NCBI GenBank assembly: GCA_014654775.1
Contig: JACVZW010000018.1
Coordinates: 25,350-89,349, forward strand
Length of the DNA: 64,000 bases
Direction of reading: 5' to 3'
DNA from: Paracoccaceae bacterium
Lineage (GTDB): Bacteria; Pseudomonadota; Alphaproteobacteria; Rhodobacterales; Rhodobacteraceae
A program made the translations under genes and the position numbers. This document shows, piece by piece, positions 27,361 to 35,814 of the stretch (positions are counted from its first letter, which is position 1; every line of letters begins with the position of its first letter). A model generated the notes under the pieces. It had not been told where the DNA came from. It did no database searches and worked only from the letters and a program-made list of their open reading frames with translations.

Positions 27361-28281
27361 TTGCAACACACCCTTACCTCGTCCGTGACCTTTACAGGGC
27401 TGGGCCTGCATGGCGGCACGCCGGTGCGCATGGTCGTGAAACCTGCGCCGTCGGGGCATGGGATCGTCTTTCTGCGGACGGATATGGCCGAGGCGGAGGC
27501 GCGGGTGCCCGCGCAGTGGGATGCCGTGGTGCCGTCGAAGCTGTGCACCCTGATCGCCAATGATGCGGGCGTGTCTGTATCCACCATCGAGCATGTGATG
27601 GCGGCCCTTGCGGGGTGCGCGATCCACAATGCGCTGATCGAGATCGACGGGCCGGAAGTGCCGATCCTTGACGGATCGGCCGTGCCGTTCGTGGAGGCCT
27701 TCCTTGCCGCAGGCACGGTGGCGCAGGATGCCCCGGTGCGGGCGATCCGCGTGCTGCGCGCGGTCGAGGTGCGGGATGGCGAGGCTGTCGCGCGGCTGGA
27801 ACCGGCCGAGACGCTGGAGATGAGTTTCGAGATCGACTTCGACGTGCCGGCCATCGGTCGGCAGGCAAAGCGGCTGAACCTTGCCAACGGGGCCTTCGTG
27901 CGGGAACTCTCGGACAGCCGCACCTTCTGCCGTCAGGTGGATGTGGATGCGATGCGGGCCAATGGCCTTGCGCTGGGCGGGACCTACGAGAATGCGGTCG
28001 TCTTTGAAGGCGACCGGGTGCTGAGCCCCGGCGGGTTGCGGCACGAGGATGAGCCCGTGCGGCACAAGATGCTGGACGCGATGGGGGATCTGGCGCTGGC
28101 CGGAGCGCCGATCCTTGGGCGGTACACGGGCATGCGGGCAGGGCATGCGCTGACCAATCGGCTGCTGCGGGCGCTGTTCGCCGACAGCACGGCGTGGTGC
28201 GTGGTGGATGTGGGTGGTTCGGCGGGGCGTATGCTGCCGGGCATCGGCGTGCATGCGGCGGATTTGCCGAGCCGCGCCTGA
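27361..28281 (+). CDS. lpxC: UDP-3-O-acyl-N-acetylglucosamine deacetylase
   Basis: 306-residue zinc enzyme for the first committed step of lipid A synthesis. It begins QHTLTSSVTFTGLGLHGG, has the zinc histidine in TIEHVMAALAG, the second metal-site pair in HKMLDAMGDLAL and the catalytic histidine in AGHALTNRLLRAL. The start is a TTG at 27361 with GGGAAAG about 11 bases upstream; the N-terminal match argues against a later start. About 80 bp of leader separates it from the dcw terminator region, so it is its own unit. Confidence 0.96.
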   Translation: MQHTLTSSVTFTGLGLHGGTPVRMVVKPAPSGHGIVFLRTDMAEAEARVPAQWDAVVPSKLCTLIANDAGVSVSTIEHVMAALAGCAIHNALIEIDGPEVPILDGSAVPFVEAFLAAGTVAQDAPVRAIRVLRAVEVRDGEAVARLEPAETLEMSFEIDFDVPAIGRQAKRLNLANGAFVRELSDSRTFCRQVDVDAMRANGLALGGTYENAVVFEGDRVLSPGGLRHEDEPVRHKMLDAMGDLALAGAPILGRYTGMRAGHALTNRLLRALFADSTAWCVVDVGGSAGRMLPGIGVHAADLPSRA

Positions 28282-28404
28282 CCCCGCGCGGGGACGCGAA
28301 AGCCGTTTTGCGCCCCGGATTTTTCTGTGCTAGGACGACTGCAAGAACACCGGCGCTGCGGGCTGACCTGCGGCGGTCAAGGACTGACGTGGGGTAGGCG
28401 GAAG

Positions 28405-29241
28405 ATGGCAGTCGTGAAGTCGGGCGCGCGATTCCTGGGCGTGATGCTGCTTGGCTTCGGTCTTGCGGCATGCGGCGGACAGCAGGAGCGGCCGCTGGAC
28501 AGCTATACCGCGGAAGAGATCTTTCAGATGGGCGAATTGCGGCTGGAAGCGTCGCGCCGCCCGGATGATGCCATCCGCTACTTCCAAGAGGTGGAGCGGC
28601 TTTATCCCTATTCGCAAGTGGCCAAGCGCGCGCTGATCATGCAGGCCTTCAGCTATCACAAGGCGAAGAAATACGAAGAGGCGCGGGCGGCGGCGCAACG
28701 CTATTTGGACTTCTATCCCGGCGACGAGGATGCGCCCTATGCGCTGTATCTGATGGCGCTGAGCTATTACGACCAGATCGACGATGTGGGCCGCGATCAG
28801 GGCGTGACCTTCCAAGCGCTACAGGGCATGCGCGATGTGATCGAGACCTATCCCGACAGCGACTATGCGCGGTCGGCCATGCTGAAATTCGAGCTGGCCT
28901 TCGACCATCTGGCGGGCAAGGAGATGGAAATCGGGCGCTATTACCTGAAGCGCGGCAACTACACGGCGGCGATCAACCGGTTCCGCAGCGTGGTGCAGGA
29001 TTTCCAGACCACGACGCATACGGCCGAGGCGCTGCACCGTTTGGTGGAGGCCTATCTGGCGCTGGGCTTCACGCAAGAAGCGCAGACGGCGGGGGCGATC
29101 CTTGGGTATAACTACCAGTCGTCGCCTTTCTATGACGACAGCTTCCGTCTGCTGCAGGGCCGGGGTCTGAACCCTGAGGCGGTGGGCGACAGCTGGCTGC
29201 GGGCGGTCTATCGCCAGATGATCAAGGGCGAATGGTTGTAA
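28405..29241 (+). CDS. bamD: Outer membrane assembly lipoprotein BamD
   Basis: 278 residues. A lipoprotein signal ends in the lipobox L20-A-A-C23 (LGFGLAACGG). TPR-like helices follow (YTAEEIFQMGELRLEASRRP, AIRYFQEVERLYPYSQVAKR, ARAAAQRYLDFYPGDEDAPY), matching the BamD/ComL fold. It works with BamA to insert beta-barrel proteins. The start ATG follows AGGCGGAAG. The frame upstream to 28327 was rejected because the signal peptide starts here. Confidence 0.94.
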   Translation: MAVVKSGARFLGVMLLGFGLAACGGQQERPLDSYTAEEIFQMGELRLEASRRPDDAIRYFQEVERLYPYSQVAKRALIMQAFSYHKAKKYEEARAAAQRYLDFYPGDEDAPYALYLMALSYYDQIDDVGRDQGVTFQALQGMRDVIETYPDSDYARSAMLKFELAFDHLAGKEMEIGRYYLKRGNYTAAINRFRSVVQDFQTTTHTAEALHRLVEAYLALGFTQEAQTAGAILGYNYQSSPFYDDSFRLLQGRGLNPEAVGDSWLRAVYRQMIKGEWL

Positions 29242-29251
29242 CCTTTGGGGG

Positions 29252-29275
29252 GGATGGGCGGATCGCCCATCCTAC
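29252..29275. repeat. REP-like palindrome (GGATGGGC family)
   Basis: GGATGGGCG (29252-29260) pairs with CGCCCATCC (29264-29272), followed by TAC. It fills the 43-bp gap between bamD and recN and ends about nine bases before the recN start, where a ribosome site would normally be. Confidence 0.75.
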
Positions 29276-29284
29276 GGCTGGCGC

Positions 29285-30931
29285 GTGCTGCGGACGCTCG
29301 AAATCCGGGATGTGCTGATCATCGACCGGCTGGACCTTGAGTTCCGGCCGGGTCTGAACGTGCTGACCGGCGAGACGGGGGCGGGCAAGTCGATCCTGCT
29401 GGATGCGCTGGGCTTTGTGCTGGGCTGGCGGGGCCGGGCGGAACTGGTGCGGCAGGGGGCGGCGCAGGGCAGCGTGACGGCGGTCTTCGATCTGCCGCCG
29501 GGCCATGCGGGGCGCGCCGTGCTGGAGGAGGCCGGGATCGAGGTGGAGGAAGGCGAGGTCATCCTGCGCCGGATCAACACGGTGGATGGGCGCAAGACGG
29601 CCTGGGTCAATGATCGCCGTGTGTCGGGCGAGGTGTTGCGGGACCTGTCGGAGACGCTGGTGGAACTGCATGGGCAGCATGATGACCGGGGGTTGTTGAA
29701 CCCGCGCGGGCATCGGGCGCTGCTGGATGCCTTTGCTGGGGTGGATCTGAGCGCTGTCCGTGCGGCGTGGCGGGCGCAGGCGGTGGCGCGGGCCGATCTG
29801 GCGGCGGCAGAAGAGGCTTTGGCGGCGGCGCGGAAGGAAGAGGACTTCTTGCGCCATGCGGTGGCGGAGTTGGATCGGTTGAACCCGGAGCCGGGGGAGG
29901 AGGCGACGCTGGATGCCCGCCGCCGGATGATGCAGGGGGCGGAGAAGATCCGCGCCGACATCGCGCGGGCGCATCAGGCGCTGTCCGATCAGGGCGCGGA
30001 GGGGATGATGCGGGACGCTGTCCGCTGGCTGGACGGGGCGGCGGAGCGGGCCGAGGGGCGGCTGGAGGGGGCGCTGGCGGCGCTGGACCGGGCGCTGATC
30101 GAGTTGGGTGAGGCGCAGCAGGGGGTGGAGGAGTGCCTTGCGGCGCTGGACTTCAATCCGTCGGAACTGGAGGCGCTGGAGGAGCGGCTGTTCGCGATCC
30201 GGGCGATGGCGCGCAAGCATGGCGTGCTGGCGGATGAGTTGGGCGTGTTGGCGGGCGATTTGCGGGCGCGGCTGGCGGCCTTGGACAGTGGCGAGGCGGG
30301 GATTGCCGCCAAGGCCAAGGCAGTGGTGCAGGCCGAAGCCGCCTTTGCGGCGGAGGCGGGCCGCCTGAGCGCGGCGCGCAGCGCGGCGGCGGTGCGGCTG
30401 GATGCGGCGATGGCGGCGGAACTGGCGCCGTTGAAGATGGAGCGGGCGGTTTTTGCGACCGAGGTCGCGGCGGGTGAGCCGGGGCCGGACGGGGTGGATG
30501 CGGTGACCTTTACCGTGGCCACCAATCCGGGCGCGCCGTCGGGGCCGTTGAACCGGATCGCGTCGGGCGGGGAGTTGAGCCGGTTCCTGCTGGCGCTGAA
30601 GGTGTGCCTGACGGGGAATGCGCCGGGGCTGACGATGATCTTCGACGAGATCGACCGGGGCGTGGGTGGGGCCACGGCGGATGCGGTGGGGCGGCGGTTG
30701 AAGGCGCTGGCGGAGGGGTGTCAGGTTCTGGTCGTGACCCATTCGCCGCAGGTGGCGGCGCTGGGGGGCGCGCATTGGCGGGTGGAGAAGCGGGTGGCGG
30801 GGGACGTAACGCTGTCCACCGTGACGCCCTTGTCCGAGGCCGAGCGGGTGGAGGAAGTGGCGCGCATGTTGGCGGGCGACACCGTCACCGATGCGGCGCG
30901 GCAGGCGGCGCGGGCGCTGCTGTCCGCCTAA
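29285..30931 (+). CDS. recN: DNA repair protein RecN
   Basis: 548-residue SMC-like ATPase for double-strand break repair. N-terminal LRTLEIRDVLIIDRLDLEF, Walker A TGETGAGKSILLDALGF at about 29-45, long coiled-coil arms (alanine- and glutamate-rich), then the signature ASGGELSRFLLALKV and Walker B MIFDEIDRGVGG. The start is a GTG at 29285 with no good ribosome site, because a REP palindrome abuts it. No SOS box was seen immediately upstream. Confidence 0.95.
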   Translation: MLRTLEIRDVLIIDRLDLEFRPGLNVLTGETGAGKSILLDALGFVLGWRGRAELVRQGAAQGSVTAVFDLPPGHAGRAVLEEAGIEVEEGEVILRRINTVDGRKTAWVNDRRVSGEVLRDLSETLVELHGQHDDRGLLNPRGHRALLDAFAGVDLSAVRAAWRAQAVARADLAAAEEALAAARKEEDFLRHAVAELDRLNPEPGEEATLDARRRMMQGAEKIRADIARAHQALSDQGAEGMMRDAVRWLDGAAERAEGRLEGALAALDRALIELGEAQQGVEECLAALDFNPSELEALEERLFAIRAMARKHGVLADELGVLAGDLRARLAALDSGEAGIAAKAKAVVQAEAAFAAEAGRLSAARSAAAVRLDAAMAAELAPLKMERAVFATEVAAGEPGPDGVDAVTFTVATNPGAPSGPLNRIASGGELSRFLLALKVCLTGNAPGLTMIFDEIDRGVGGATADAVGRRLKALAEGCQVLVVTHSPQVAALGGAHWRVEKRVAGDVTLSTVTPLSEAERVEEVARMLAGDTVTDAARQAARALLSA

Positions 30932-31005
30932 GCGGATTGCACGCGCGACGGATGTATTCCTATGCGTTTTAGTGATGAGCCTTGCGTCTGATGCATGGCG
31001 GCTTT

Positions 31006-31041
31006 TGCGCTGCGGCATCTACTATGCTGCGCTGCGGCATC
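31006..31041 (+). repeat. 14-bp direct repeat in the promoter region of the DUF3563 gene
   Basis: TGCGCTGCGGCATC occurs at 31006-31019 and 31028-31041, 22 bp apart, that is two helical turns. It lies 40-70 bp before a start codon, so it may be an operator for a dimeric or tetrameric regulator. The regulator is unknown. Confidence 0.5.
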
Positions 31042-31078
31042 CTATCTTTCGGGCATCGGAAGAAAAGGAGACAGTGCC

Positions 31079-31234
31079 ATGTTCGAGCAAGTGAAGAAAT
31101 TCGTCCGGGCCTTCCACCTTCCCAGCGCGGAAGAGCTGGAGCGGGAATACCTGAACGGTGCGGCCAATCGCGTGGACCTTGAGTTCCGCCAGCGGCAGGT
31201 CGATCGCGGGATGTTCCGCAATATGGGGGCCTGA
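31079..31234 (+). CDS. DUF3563 small protein (51 aa)
   Basis: MFEQVKKFVRAFHLPSAEEL, then EREYLNGAANRVDLEFRQRQ and VDRGMFRN. The pattern of an amphipathic helix followed by EYL..A.D..DLE.R.R.ID matches DUF3563, a family of about 50 residues with no known function. AAAGGAGA lies eight bases before the ATG, a strong site. It is a single gene with a duplicated 14-bp motif upstream. Confidence 0.8.
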   Translation: MFEQVKKFVRAFHLPSAEELEREYLNGAANRVDLEFRQRQVDRGMFRNMGA

Positions 31235-31249
31235 GGGCCTTCTGGACGT

Positions 31250-31273
31250 GGTGCGTGCGAGCACGCACCCTAC
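31250..31273. repeat. REP-like palindrome (GGTGCGTG family)
   Basis: GGTGCGTGC (31250-31258) is mirrored by GCACGCACC (31261-31269), followed by CTAC. Two related palindromes lie at 42053-42075 and 42087-42110. This is a second REP-like family with a different stem from the GGATGGGC type but the same CCTAC end. Confidence 0.7.
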
Positions 31274-31317
31274 GGATGACAAGTGGCCGCCTCGGTTCGG
31301 GGCGGCTTTCGTCTTTT

Positions 31318-31995
31318 TCAGGGGGCGTTCTGCGGGCTGAGCGCGGCAAGAGCGGGGGTGAGGTCGCCATAGCCTGTGAAGCGGCGTTCATAGGCAAGGC
31401 CGAGTCGATCGGCGCAGGCACGGGCCTTGGTATCCAGCGCGGGGTCGTTGGTCTGGGCCTGATAGACCAGCTTGGTGTAATTGCCGAAATACATGTCACG
31501 CAACTCGGGGTGCCGGTCGAGGCCCATGGGCCGCCAGACGAAGGCATCGAATTGCCGGACGAGGAAATCGGTCAGGTAGAAGGCGGTGAATTCCTCTTCC
31601 GCCTTGGCGGCGAAGGCGGCGTTGCCTTCAAAGAACGAATAGCAATGCGGGCCTTCGACCATTTCGACGCCGAGTTCTTTGCACTTTTGCTGCAGGAGGC
31701 CGCCTGTGCCGCAATCAGCATAGACAATGAAAAGGCGGTCGTAGTCGGCGCGGTGCTGGGTGACCGCGGCCTCCACCGCGGCAGGGATGCGGTCGGGCCA
31801 GAGGTGGAGGTTGGCGGGCAGGCATTGCAGATCGAGATGGTTCCAGCCGTTCGCCCGTTTCAGCGCGAGGATTTCATGAGCCAGCGCCCCGCAAGCGATG
31901 AGCAGGATGCGTCCCGATGGCCCATCATGAGCGGCGGGGGAGAGCCCCTGTTCGGTGAGCGTGTCGTCGTCAGGCAGCGCCACCGGGTCCGGCAT
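31318..31995 (-). CDS. DUF1638 domain protein
   Basis: 225 residues: RILLIACGALAHEILALKRA, LDLQCLPANLHLWPDRIPAA, YDRLFIVYADCGTGGLLQQK and EGPHCYSFFEG are typical DUF1638 segments, with conserved cysteines (ACG, LQCLPA, YADCG, PHCY) that could bind a metal. DUF1638 genes are often beside corrinoid methyltransferase genes, and here the corrinoid protein is two genes upstream on the same strand. I infer a role in B12-dependent methyl transfer. The ATG at 31995 shares one base with the stop of the 52-aa gene before it. Confidence 0.82.
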   Translation of the reverse strand: MPDPVALPDDDTLTEQGLSPAAHDGPSGRILLIACGALAHEILALKRANGWNHLDLQCLPANLHLWPDRIPAAVEAAVTQHRADYDRLFIVYADCGTGGLLQQKCKELGVEMVEGPHCYSFFEGNAAFAAKAEEEFTAFYLTDFLVRQFDAFVWRPMGLDRHPELRDMYFGNYTKLVYQAQTNDPALDTKARACADRLGLAYERRFTGYGDLTPALAALSPQNAP

Positions 31996-32153
31996 TAGCG
32001 CCACTGGCGCGCGCCGAGGATGAGGCTGCCCGCCAGCGCGGCAAGGCCGAGGGCGACGAGCGGCAGGTCGGCCCAGACGGCAAGGCTGACGGTCGCCCCC
32101 GCCGCAAGGATGACGAAAGCGATCAGCATCAGGAAATGGGTAAGGGGCATCAT
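31995..32153 (-). CDS. Small two-segment membrane protein (52 aa)
   Basis: MMPLTHFLMLIAFVILAAGA, then TVSLAVWADLPLVALGLAAL and AGSLILGARQWR. Two hydrophobic helices with a short polar turn and a basic end. AAAGGA precedes the double ATG (32153/32150), and the TAA overlaps the ATG of the DUF1638 gene, which is strong evidence for translation. Family unknown. Confidence 0.65.
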   Translation of the reverse strand: MMPLTHFLMLIAFVILAAGATVSLAVWADLPLVALGLAALAGSLILGARQWR

Positions 32154-32279
32154 GGGCGACATCCTTTCCCGGTGAAGATGGCGCGGCGCGCGGCGCTTGC
32201 CAAGTCCCTGTCGCGGAAGGGTGATCGGGGATGGGTCCCGGTCGGCCCTCCCCCGCCGAGCGGGGGAGGGGGAGGCGCG

Positions 32280-32978
32280 TCAGGCGCCGAGTTGGTTGTG
32301 CTTGCGCGCGACGAACTGCTTGGCGGTTTCCACCGCCACGGCCGCATCGCGGCAATAGGCATCGGCCCCAATGGCGCGGCCGAATTCCTCATTCAGCGGC
32401 GCGCCGCCGACGAGGACGATGTAGTCGTCGCGCAGGCCCTTTTCCTTCATCGTGTCGATCACGACTTTCATATAGGGCATGGTCGTGGTCAGGAGCGCCG
32501 ACATGCCGAGGATGTCGGGCTGTTCGCGTTCCAGCGCCTCGAGATACTTTTCGACGGCGTTGTTGATGCCGAGGTCGACCACTTCGAAGCCTGCGCCTTC
32601 CATCATCATGGCGACGAGGTTCTTGCCGATGTCGTGGATGTCGCCCTTCACGGTGCCGATGACCATCTTGCCCATGCGCGGCGCGCCGGTTTCGGCCAGA
32701 AGCGGCTTGAGGATGAACATGCCGGCCTTCATCGCATTCGCGGAGAGCAGCACTTCGGGCACGAAGAGAATGCCGTCGCGGAAGTCGTTGCCGACGATGG
32801 TCATGCCCGCGACGAGCGCCTTGGTGAGCACGTCATAGGGCGCCCAGCCGCGTTCGATGAGGATGTTGACGCCTTCCTCGATCTCTTCCTTCAGGCCGTC
32901 ATAGAGGTCGTCATGCATCTGCAGGACGAGTTCGTCGTCGGAGAGTTCGGAAAGGATGATCTCGTCTTCGTCGGCCAT
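32280..32978 (-). CDS. Corrinoid (B12-binding) methyltransferase subunit
   Basis: 232 residues. The N-terminal half is the helical cap domain (about 10-100, LYDGLKEEIEEGVNILIERG), and the B12-binding Rossmann domain has GDIHDIGKN at 112-120 with His115 as lower cobalt ligand, plus a GGAPLNEEF loop near the end. It accepts a methyl group from one methyltransferase and gives it to another. In Phaeobacter methionine synthase is split into separate proteins including such a subunit; this may be that component, or part of a methylamine or betaine pathway. No methyltransferase partner is in the window. Start ATG 32978 follows GAAGGGA. Confidence 0.88.
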   Translation of the reverse strand: MADEDEIILSELSDDELVLQMHDDLYDGLKEEIEEGVNILIERGWAPYDVLTKALVAGMTIVGNDFRDGILFVPEVLLSANAMKAGMFILKPLLAETGAPRMGKMVIGTVKGDIHDIGKNLVAMMMEGAGFEVVDLGINNAVEKYLEALEREQPDILGMSALLTTTMPYMKVVIDTMKEKGLRDDYIVLVGGAPLNEEFGRAIGADAYCRDAAVAVETAKQFVARKHNQLGA

Positions 32979-33095
32979 TGGGTCGGTCCCTTCGGGATAA
33001 CTATGCGCAGTCTGCATGGGCTGAAAGCGTCATGCGGACTTTTCGGATTACGACATGCCCCGGATGAAAGCCGACAGCAAGGGGTCGCAAGCGAA

Positions 33096-33125
33096 TTGTG
33101 AGTGACAAATGTTCTTGGTATGTTC
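33096..33125 (+). promoter_or_regulatory. SOS (LexA) box over a promoter
   Basis: GTTC (33111-33114), seven bases, GTTC (33122-33125) is the alphaproteobacterial LexA box. It overlaps a promoter TTGTGA (33096-33101), 17 bp, TATGTT (33119-33124), covering the -10 element as expected for repression. The start codon lies 12 bp after the box. Confidence 0.75.
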
Positions 33126-33137
33126 TAGTTTGGCGGT

Positions 33138-34220
33138 ATGGCGGAGGGTGACGGGATATTGCCGGGGCGGCGGCTGCGGGCGCGAGGGACCCTGTCCAAT
33201 GCGGCGGGGCGGTTCGAGGCGCATGTCGTGGAGGCCGTCGCCGATGGCTGGGAGGCGGGGGAGGAGCGGCTGGTCCGCACCGAGGTGCGGCTGGAGCGGG
33301 CGCGGTCGGCGCTGAGTTACAACCGGTCGCCGGACCTGCCCTTTGACCGGTCGGTGAACCCCTATCGTGGCTGCGAGCATGGCTGCATCTACTGCTTCGC
33401 GCGGCCGACTCACGCCTTTCTGAACCTGTCGCCGGGGCTGGATTTCGAAACCAAGCTGATCGCGCGGCCGGGGATCGGGGAGGTGCTGGCGCGGGAGTTG
33501 CGGGCGAAGCGGTATCGGGTCGCGCCCATCGCCATCGGGACGAATACCGATCCCTATCAGCCCTGCGAGGCGGAGTTCCGCGTGATGCGCGAGGTGGTGG
33601 AGGTGTTGGCGGGGTGCGACCATCCGCTGGCGATCACCACCAAGGGGACGCTGATCGAACGGGATCTCGATCTGTTGGCGCCGATGGCGGCGAAGGGCCT
33701 GCTGCGGGTGGGGGTGTCGGTGACGTCGCTGGATGCGGGCCTGTCGCGCCGGATGGAACCGCGGGCGGCCCTGCCTGCGCGGCGGTTGGAGGTCATCCGG
33801 CGGCTGGCGGCGGCGGGGGTGCCGGTGCGGGTGATGGTGGCCCCGGTGGTGCCGGGGCTGACGGATCACGAGCTGGAGGGGATTTTAGCGGCGGCGAAGG
33901 ACGCAGGGGCGGTGGGGGCGACGTGGGTCATGCTGCGCCTGCCGCTGGAGGTGGCAGGGCTTTGGCGCGACTGGCTGGCACGGGCGGAACCGGGGCGGGC
34001 GGCCAAGGTGATGGCACGGGTGCGCGAGGCGCGGGGCGGCAAGGAGTACGATGCCGACTGGGGCAGGCGGATGCGGGGCGAGGGGCTGTTTGCCGAGTTG
34101 ATCGCGGCGCGCTTTGCCAAGGCGGTGGCGCGGCTTGGGCTGGAAGAGGCCTTGCCGCCGCTTCGCTGCGATCTGTTCCGGCCTCCGGCGCGGGCAGGGG
34201 ACCAGTTGAGCCTGTTCTAG
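33138..34220 (+). CDS. SOS-regulated radical SAM protein (PA0069/Rv2578c family)
   Basis: 360 residues. The radical SAM cluster cysteines are C79, C83 and C86 in GCEHGCIYCF, after the family lead-in SPDLPFDRSVNPYRG. TNTDPYQPCEAEFRVMREVV, TTKGTLIERDLDLL and VMVAPVVPGLTDHE follow. The family is related to spore photoproduct lyase but its reaction is unknown. The LexA box directly upstream ties it to DNA damage. The leader would be only a few bases, with no ribosome site, so it may be translated leaderless. It ends in a 3-base overlap with the convergent purD stop. Confidence 0.88.
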   Translation: MAEGDGILPGRRLRARGTLSNAAGRFEAHVVEAVADGWEAGEERLVRTEVRLERARSALSYNRSPDLPFDRSVNPYRGCEHGCIYCFARPTHAFLNLSPGLDFETKLIARPGIGEVLARELRAKRYRVAPIAIGTNTDPYQPCEAEFRVMREVVEVLAGCDHPLAITTKGTLIERDLDLLAPMAAKGLLRVGVSVTSLDAGLSRRMEPRAALPARRLEVIRRLAAAGVPVRVMVAPVVPGLTDHELEGILAAAKDAGAVGATWVMLRLPLEVAGLWRDWLARAEPGRAAKVMARVREARGGKEYDADWGRRMRGEGLFAELIAARFAKAVARLGLEEALPPLRCDLFRPPARAGDQLSLF

Positions 34221-35479
34221 AGCGCGCGCCAGCCGATGTCGCGGCGGCAGAAGCCCTCGGGCCAGTCGATGGCATCGACCATGGCATAGGCTTTCTGTTG
34301 CGCTTCGGCGAGGGTCGCGCCGCGGGTGGTGACGTTGAGGACGCGGCCTCCGCTGGCGGTGATCTGGCCATCCTTGGCGGTGGTGCCCGCGTGGAAGACC
34401 ATCTGGGAGGAGGTTTCGGGAAGGCCGTCGAGGCCGCCGATCACGCTGCCCTTGGCGTAGGCGCCGGGATAGCCCTTGCTCGCCATGACGACGGTCAGGG
34501 CATAGTCATCCGCCCAATGGACCTGCGCCTGATCCAGCCGCCCTTCGGCAGTGGCGAGGAGGAGGTCGAGCGCCTGTGCGCCAAGGCGCATCATCAGGAC
34601 CTGACATTCCGGATCACCGAAGCGGGCGTTGTATTCCACAAGGCGGGCGCGGCCCTGTTCGATCATCAGCCCGGCATAGAGCACGCCTTGGTAAGGCGTG
34701 CCGCGCCGGGCCATTTCGCGGATGGTGGGAAGGACGATCTCGTCCATCGCCTGCTGCGCGATGGCATCGGTCAGGACGGGGGCGGGGGAATAGGCCCCCA
34801 TGCCGCCCGTATTGGGGCCGGTATCGCCGTCGCCCACGCGCTTGTGGTCCTGCGCGGTGCCGATGGGCAGGGCGTTGGTGCCGTCGGTGAGGATGAAGAA
34901 GGAGGCCTCTTCTCCGGACATGAACTCCTCGATCACCACTTCGGCCCCGGCGGCACCGAATTCGCCGCCGAACATGTCGTCGATGGCGGCAAGGGCTTCG
35001 TCCGTGGTCATGGCGACGATGACGCCCTTTCCTGCGGCGAGGCCGTCGGCCTTGACCACGATGGGGGCGCCTTGGGCTGTGACATAGGCGCGGGCGGGGG
35101 CGGCTTCGGTGAAGCGGGCATAGGCGGCGGTGGGGGCGGCGCAGGCGTCGCAGATTTCCTTGGTGAAGGATTTGGAGGCTTCGAGTTTGGCGGCGGCGGC
35201 GGAGGGGCCGAAGGTCAGGATGCCCGCCGCGCGGGTGGCATCGGCCACGCCAGCGGCGAGGGGGGCTTCGGGGCCGATAACGACGAAGTCGATGGCGTTT
35301 TCTTCGCAGAAGGTGACGACGGTCGCGCCGGAGAGGATGTCGATATCGGCGCATTCCGCCAGAAGGGCGACGCCCGCATTGCCGGGGGCGACGATGAGGC
35401 GGTCGGTCTTTGGGTTCTGCTTGACCGCCCAGGCGAGGGAGTGTTCGCGGCCACCGGAGCCGAGGATGAGGATGTTCAT
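34217..35479 (-). CDS. purD: Phosphoribosylamine:glycine ligase
   Basis: 420-residue ATP-grasp enzyme of purine synthesis (GAR synthetase). It begins MNILILGSGGREHSLAWAVK and has VIGPEAPLAAGVADATRAAG, ATP-grasp segments (YVTAQGAPIVVKADGLAAGK) and GDPECQVLMMRLG. The ATG at 35479 is set by the N-terminal match; the longer frame upstream is not conserved-looking. Single gene, converging on the radical SAM gene. Confidence 0.96.
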   Translation of the reverse strand: MNILILGSGGREHSLAWAVKQNPKTDRLIVAPGNAGVALLAECADIDILSGATVVTFCEENAIDFVVIGPEAPLAAGVADATRAAGILTFGPSAAAAKLEASKSFTKEICDACAAPTAAYARFTEAAPARAYVTAQGAPIVVKADGLAAGKGVIVAMTTDEALAAIDDMFGGEFGAAGAEVVIEEFMSGEEASFFILTDGTNALPIGTAQDHKRVGDGDTGPNTGGMGAYSPAPVLTDAIAQQAMDEIVLPTIREMARRGTPYQGVLYAGLMIEQGRARLVEYNARFGDPECQVLMMRLGAQALDLLLATAEGRLDQAQVHWADDYALTVVMASKGYPGAYAKGSVIGGLDGLPETSSQMVFHAGTTAKDGQITASGGRVLNVTTRGATLAEAQQKAYAMVDAIDWPEGFCRRDIGWRAL

Positions 35480-35544
35480 GGCTGCGCTCCCGCTTGGCCT
35501 TTTGCTTCGGGCGTCATAGGGTTCTGGTGTCAGGGAGGCAAGAC

Positions 35545-35814
35545 ATGGAACCTGAGGTCGGCGTTTCAACCGGACGTGATTCCGATGCGGTACCGAGGCG
35601 GCGGCCAAGCCCGGGATGGGTTCTGCGGGTAGTTGAGCTCTCTGGACTGGGGCTGGTTATGGTCGGATTGGCCACGTCGCGCTTTTGGCTGGGGGCAATC
35701 GGCGCTGCGCTGGTCGTGTTCAGCTACGTGCTGTATCGGCGGCGGCACGGGGCGTCCCCGCCCGCGAGCAGCGACGGTGGGGCGGATGCAGGATCTGGAG
35801 GCGACAGCGCGTGA
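35545..35814 (+). CDS. Small membrane protein of unknown function (89 aa)
   Basis: A polar N-terminus (MEPEVGVSTGRDSDAVPRRR) precedes two hydrophobic segments (VVELSGLGLVMVGLATSRFW and LGAIGAALVVFSYVLYRR), and the tail is serine- and glycine-rich. GGAGG lies seven bases before the ATG. The stop overlaps the GTG start of xseA (GTGA), so the two are coupled. Family not recognised. Confidence 0.7.
   Translation: MEPEVGVSTGRDSDAVPRRRPSPGWVLRVVELSGLGLVMVGLATSRFWLGAIGAALVVFSYVLYRRRHGASPPASSDGGADAGSGGDSA

Noticed and set aside
33614..35632. A 672-codon plus-strand frame opposite purD
   Set aside because: Extreme glycine and alanine content and overlap with the purD and radical SAM genes show that it is a shadow frame.
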